From assembly GCA_027073945.1 (NCBI GenBank), contig JALTEL010000226.1, forward strand, positions 1 to 9,021: a DNA stretch of 9,021 nt, read 5' to 3'. The notes under the pieces were generated by a model. That model did not search any database. It saw only the letters and a program-made list of their open reading frames with translations, and was not told the DNA's origin. The position numbers were made by a program, and so were the translations under genes. Below, piece after piece: positions 6,147 to 9,021 of this stretch. Positions within the stretch are counted from its first letter, which is position 1. The number at the start of each line of letters is the position of its first letter. The DNA is from Caldifarciminota bacterium (GTDB lineage: Bacteria > WOR-3 > Hydrothermia > UBA1063 > CAJXJZ01).

Positions 6147-7748
6147 TTACTGTAAAAAGGCGAACCTCTTTGCATATATCTTTGCTCCCAGCCTTCCCAA
6201 AAATGCCTTTTCATCTTGAGAGAGCCACAGAAAATAACTTCCTATGAGCAAAACAACAAACAGCCACGCCCCGATTCCTAAAAACCCCATCAGCCAATTC
6301 TGTAACAACGAATTTATTGCCCATGCCCCAATATATTGTAATGCAATTATAGGCACACCTCTGAAGACAAAACTCAACCAATATCGTTTGATACTTTCTC
6401 CCAATATATGGCACGTAAAGGCAGGCACATACCAGCCCACCGTCAATACTTCTCCAATAAGAATCCCCAATATTACTCCCCTTGCACCCAGTCCAAAGCC
6501 TATAACCAGGGAGGAAAACAGATATGCTAAAATTAGTCCCAGGGACCGTGAAACAATATATGAAATTGCCAGTTTTTTGTGCCGATTTGTAGCAGCGGGA
6601 AAGACAGAACTGGCTATCATAGGAATCAGTAACACCAAGTATGCAAGGAATAGATCCATCAAAGTCTGGTCAAAAACAATTCGACCGCCTGTCCAAAATG
6701 AGACGATATCCTTGGCTTCAAAGTGTAAAAAAACCGCAGCCGTAGCACAGAGGGCGAGAGATCCCTTCACCAGCAACGAATGAACTTTACGAAGCCGAGA
6801 ATAGTCAGTTATCGCTTCTAAAGAAGTTAATTCCGGCCACAGAACACTGTTAATGGATCCTGCAATTTGACGTACAAGAGTGGCCAAGGTTCTCAAAACC
6901 GAATAGGCAGCCACTGCTGCCGGTCCAACAACAGCTCCAACCAGCAGGATGCTGCCCTGGAAAGTGAAACCTGCAGAGACCTGCATGAGAAAAAAGAAAA
7001 AACTCGGACCCAAGAAAGTTATAGCCAAACGCCAATCGGCCTTGGATATGCCAATATTAATTTCAGGGTGTCTGCGTCGCAAATCTATGAGTACATAAAC
7101 CGCAATCCCAATCAAAGGCAACAGTTGAACCGCTGCTACCTCTAGCAAACCGCCATGCAATACAAGAACAAGTGCGGTCAGCAGAAAAAAAAGGGACCTT
7201 TGGACATTAGCTATCATTTGCCCCCTTGGCAGCTCACCAAAGGTGCGGTAGGTTCCTCCTATCAGCCCCATAGGGATAGCCCCTAAGATCTGTAAGGAGA
7301 GCAGGATACCAACCAAGGCAGTTGTAAGGTGCGTCGTGGAAGTGAAATTGAGCCATCTTTCAAATGGCAGCAGAAGATAAAAAGCAGCAGCTATTACACC
7401 TCCTATACAAACTAATGCTAAAAATAATTTCAGTGCACTGTGAAGTATGAGGTTATATTCATCTATCTTTCTAAGAGTATATGCCTGGTTAAGCCGGTTT
7501 ATCACATACGTCTGCATGCCGAAGTTAAGCATCGTCAGATAACCCACAATGGCATACAGAGACAGCCACTCGCCATAGCGCTCGGCACCCCAGGCCCAGA
7601 GAAATATGGGAACAACAAGTACCTGGCCTAACATGGTTATGCCCTGGCCTAAAAATACAGCAAGAGCACCCAATCCAACTCGTCTGCTTATATTGGCCGT
7701 CGTTGAGTTTGAAATAGTAGAATTACGCAAGTTTGCAGATGTTTTCAT
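6147..7748 (-). CDS. wzx: Wzx-type oligosaccharide flippase (polysaccharide biosynthesis/MATE-like)
   Basis: This 533-residue inner-membrane protein has about 12-14 hydrophobic helices starting near residue 27 (LGALAVFLGQGITMLGQVLVV) and a short hydrophilic Ser/Thr/Asn-rich N-terminus. It belongs to the MOP exporter superfamily that moves lipid-linked repeat units to the periplasm. Typical marks are the WAWGAERYGEWLSLYAIVGYL segment between helices 1 and 2 (the family's glycine-tyrosine-rich region), the LNFGMQTYVINRLNQAY loop, and the central QVSAGFTFQGSILLVGAVVGPAAVAAYSVLRTLATLVRQIAGSIN region recalling the second bundle of Wzx proteins, described here by position (about 256-300). The ATG at 7748 has no obvious ribosome site; it follows the upstream GT2 stop by 11 bp, so translational coupling is possible. 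Helices look uninterrupted. Which glycan it carries cannot be said. Confidence 0.9.
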   Translation of the reverse strand: MKTSANLRNSTISNSTTANISRRVGLGALAVFLGQGITMLGQVLVVPIFLWAWGAERYGEWLSLYAIVGYLTMLNFGMQTYVINRLNQAYTLRKIDEYNLILHSALKLFLALVCIGGVIAAAFYLLLPFERWLNFTSTTHLTTALVGILLSLQILGAIPMGLIGGTYRTFGELPRGQMIANVQRSLFFLLTALVLVLHGGLLEVAAVQLLPLIGIAVYVLIDLRRRHPEINIGISKADWRLAITFLGPSFFFFLMQVSAGFTFQGSILLVGAVVGPAAVAAYSVLRTLATLVRQIAGSINSVLWPELTSLEAITDYSRLRKVHSLLVKGSLALCATAAVFLHFEAKDIVSFWTGGRIVFDQTLMDLFLAYLVLLIPMIASSVFPAATNRHKKLAISYIVSRSLGLILAYLFSSLVIGFGLGARGVILGILIGEVLTVGWYVPAFTCHILGESIKRYWLSFVFRGVPIIALQYIGAWAINSLLQNWLMGFLGIGAWLFVVLLIGSYFLWLSQDEKAFLGRLGAKIYAKRFAFLQ

Positions 7749-7759
7749 GAGGGAAAAAA

Positions 7760-8764
7760 TTAATCATTAGGGTATAAAACGGCTTTAACACGCTGCCGGA
7801 GCCTTAATTTTAAATCCTTCAATAATAACAATGCTGGTCCTGATCCTAAATTCAAGCTATATAGCATCAGTCTGACACGCCAACTGTCGCTAAGTTTTAA
7901 TATGACATCTTTAACTTGTTGTTGTAATGCAGGGTTATCAATTGCAGCTAATCCATAGATAAATGAACGGGCCTGTATATCCCTTGCTTTTATGAAATCT
8001 CTTTTCAGATAAGGATATTTTTTCAGAATTACTGGTTCATGCTTTTCATATAGGGCTAATACTTCATTAACATGGATTAATAACCTCTGCTCACTTGATC
8101 GACTTCCATTCTCATCAGACCAATGCCGGTATTGTGCCAACACATGCTGGTTATAAGCCACATCACCTATTTGCAATAAACGCAGCCATAAATCCCAATC
8201 ACCAATGATTTTCCATGAACGAAAACCACCTACTTTATCATATGCTGTCCGTCTAATCAGAGCGCTGACAAAAACGCACCGAGGGCCATATATATACCTC
8301 TTCAGCTCTTCAGCGCCGTTTCTTATGAAACTGGGATGAATTGACTTTTCCTTGCCAATTATAGAACCTGAATCGTCAATTAATTCGCAAGCACAATGGG
8401 CAAAAACAGCATTCGGATGATGATCAAGGAGGCCAGATTGTTCGGATGCAAAGTCTGGAAGTAAAACATCATCAGAGCTTAAGACGTTAATATAACGACC
8501 TTGACTCTGAGTTATACAAAAATGCCAGTTTTCAGACATAGAAAGAAATCTTTTCGGTCTTACTATACATAGCCGCTTATCATGGTATTTTCTAAGTACC
8601 TGTTCAGTATGATCTGTACAATGATTAACGGATACAACTATTTCGATATCCGCAAGAGTTTGCGAAAGAGCACTTTCTATGGCTTGCGGTAAATATTCCG
8701 CTTGGTTATATGTTGGAATACAAATTGAAACTTTAGGCTGGCTATGATCTATTTTGTCACTCAT
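7760..8764 (-). CDS. GT2-family glycosyltransferase (first in the cluster), donor-site Asp replaced by Val
   Basis: This is a GT-A-fold inverting glycosyltransferase. KVSICIPTYNQAEYLPQAIESAL (11-33) is the first strand and helix. VSVNHCTDHT (44-53) aligns with the donor-binding VxDNxSTDxT segment, but the usual Asp is Val46 (codon GTT at 8629-8627; a single A-to-T change from GAT would explain it). The metal motif is SSDD (96-99). GDWDLWLRL (188-196) is the later acidic motif. The C-terminal third is helical and basic. The 334-residue length is normal. ATG at 8764 has a poor ribosome site. It is the first gene of the cluster in this window; upstream DNA carries repeats, not a gene, so transcription starts in 8765-9021 or further right. 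The enzyme may be impaired if Val46 is not a subfamily feature. Confidence 0.88.
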   Translation of the reverse strand: MSDKIDHSQPKVSICIPTYNQAEYLPQAIESALSQTLADIEIVVSVNHCTDHTEQVLRKYHDKRLCIVRPKRFLSMSENWHFCITQSQGRYINVLSSDDVLLPDFASEQSGLLDHHPNAVFAHCACELIDDSGSIIGKEKSIHPSFIRNGAEELKRYIYGPRCVFVSALIRRTAYDKVGGFRSWKIIGDWDLWLRLLQIGDVAYNQHVLAQYRHWSDENGSRSSEQRLLIHVNEVLALYEKHEPVILKKYPYLKRDFIKARDIQARSFIYGLAAIDNPALQQQVKDVILKLSDSWRVRLMLYSLNLGSGPALLLLKDLKLRLRQRVKAVLYPND

Positions 8765-8841
8765 TGTTTTTTACAGAGCTGGTATAATAGTTGTCATTAG
8801 GTCATAAACTACATTGTCAGATAATTGATCAAAAGTAGCGT

Positions 8842-8913
8842 AATGGGGGACGTTGCTGCGAAACTGCTTTAATGAATGCATGTCAATGACAAGAGGACGG
8901 AATGGGGACGTTG
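8842..8913 (+). repeat. Pair of AATGGGG(G)ACGTTG motifs, RAYT-type flanking repeats
   Basis: AATGGGGGACGTTG at 8842-8855 and AATGGGGACGTTG at 8901-8913 are direct repeats 59 bp apart, each followed by different sequence. They share GGGGACG with the motif upstream of the truncated Y1 transposase at 1355-1365 but lie in the opposite orientation. I read them as flanks or REP-like relics of the same kind of element. No transposase gene accompanies them in this window. Confidence 0.5.
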
Positions 8914-8959
8914 TTTCATATTTCCATTTATGCCAATTCTAAGTCCTTCTTATTTTTAG

Positions 8960-8986
8960 ACAGGATCTACAGGATTAACAGGATTT
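8960..8986 (+). repeat. Three tandem 9-bp ACAGGATYW units
   Basis: ACAGGATCT, ACAGGATTA and ACAGGATTT follow each other directly and run into a T-run. Tandem ACAGGATTA-like arrays are, to my recollection, a common intergenic repeat in many Gram-negative genomes, often at the edges of mobile or accessory segments. The array is seen directly; its function is unknown. Confidence 0.65.
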
Positions 8987-8994
8987 TTTGGTCT

Positions 8995-9021
8995 TTCTCC
9001 CTTCCCTGAAGAAAGGGAGAA
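8995..9021. repeat. Inverted repeat (9-bp stem, 9-base loop) at the window edge
   Basis: TTCTCCCTT at 8995-9003 pairs perfectly with AAGGGAGAA at 9013-9021 around the loop CCCTGAAGA. The stem may extend past the window, because its outer arm ends at the last base. Without the following bases one cannot say whether a T-run makes it a terminator or whether it is another intergenic repeat linked to the ACAGGATTA array. Confidence 0.45.

Noticed and set aside
6244..6783. 179-residue plus-strand frame opposite wzx
   Set aside because: It is the antisense shadow of a clear membrane-protein gene, with no family resemblance and no ribosome site of note.
8765..8850. Sigma-70 promoter upstream of the first GT2
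   Set aside because: CTGACA and TATTAT-like boxes exist on the minus strand but their spacing (about 25 bases) is wrong, and other pairs match poorly, so I do not call a promoter.

Overview
The window looks like an accessory, horizontally shuffled chromosomal locus of a Gram-negative bacterium. The best guess is a deltaproteobacterium (Desulfobacterota) or a relative. Three things suggest this: an incomplete REP-associated Y1 transposase with GGGGACG-type flanking motifs, ACAGGATTA-type tandem repeats, and an integrase of the TRNARLAAIRS group. This is an inference from the style of the repeats and proteins; no housekeeping gene or rRNA is present to settle it.

Layout. (1) 1-1123, plus strand: a tyrosine-recombinase gene whose N-terminus appears to have been replaced. 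It ends in a cluster of TTATGTG/T half-sites and a perfect 26-bp palindrome. (2) 1112-1365, minus strand: the 5' part of a TnpA_REP (RAYT) gene, cut inside its HUH motif exactly where the palindrome starts, with an AGGGGACGGAG motif upstream of its start. (3) 1379-8764, minus strand, transcribed right to left: a surface-polysaccharide cluster in the order GT2 glycosyltransferase, Wzx-type flippase, PAPS-dependent sulfotransferase, second GT2, GT4 glycosyltransferase, Wzy-type polymerase. The polymerase is split into two overlapping frames. (4) 8765-9021: gene-free DNA with two more GGGGACGTTG motifs, three tandem ACAGGATYW units and a terminal hairpin.

How the genes fit together. The two GT2 enzymes and the GT4 enzyme would build an undecaprenyl-linked repeat unit on the cytoplasmic side of the inner membrane. 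The flippase would move it across, and the Wzy protein would polymerise it in the periplasm. The sulfotransferase suggests that a sugar carries a sulfate ester. No initiating phosphoglycosyl transferase, nucleotide-sugar synthesis gene, chain-length regulator or exporter is visible, so this is part of a larger locus extending to the right, or a partial, decaying cluster. Spacing is tight between GT2b, GT4 and wzy (1 and 3 bp) and between GT2a and wzx (11 bp). It is looser around the sulfotransferase (174 and 209 bp), which may have been inserted as a separate cassette.

Main points for a second look: the half-site cluster and palindrome as a candidate recombination site for the neighbouring integrase; the palindrome-RAYT junction; the +1 frame break in wzy; the His-to-Gln change in box II of the integrase; an Asp-to-Val change in the first GT2; and related GGGGACG motifs on both sides of the polysaccharide cluster. 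I see no CRISPR array, tRNA, rRNA or recognisable defence system.
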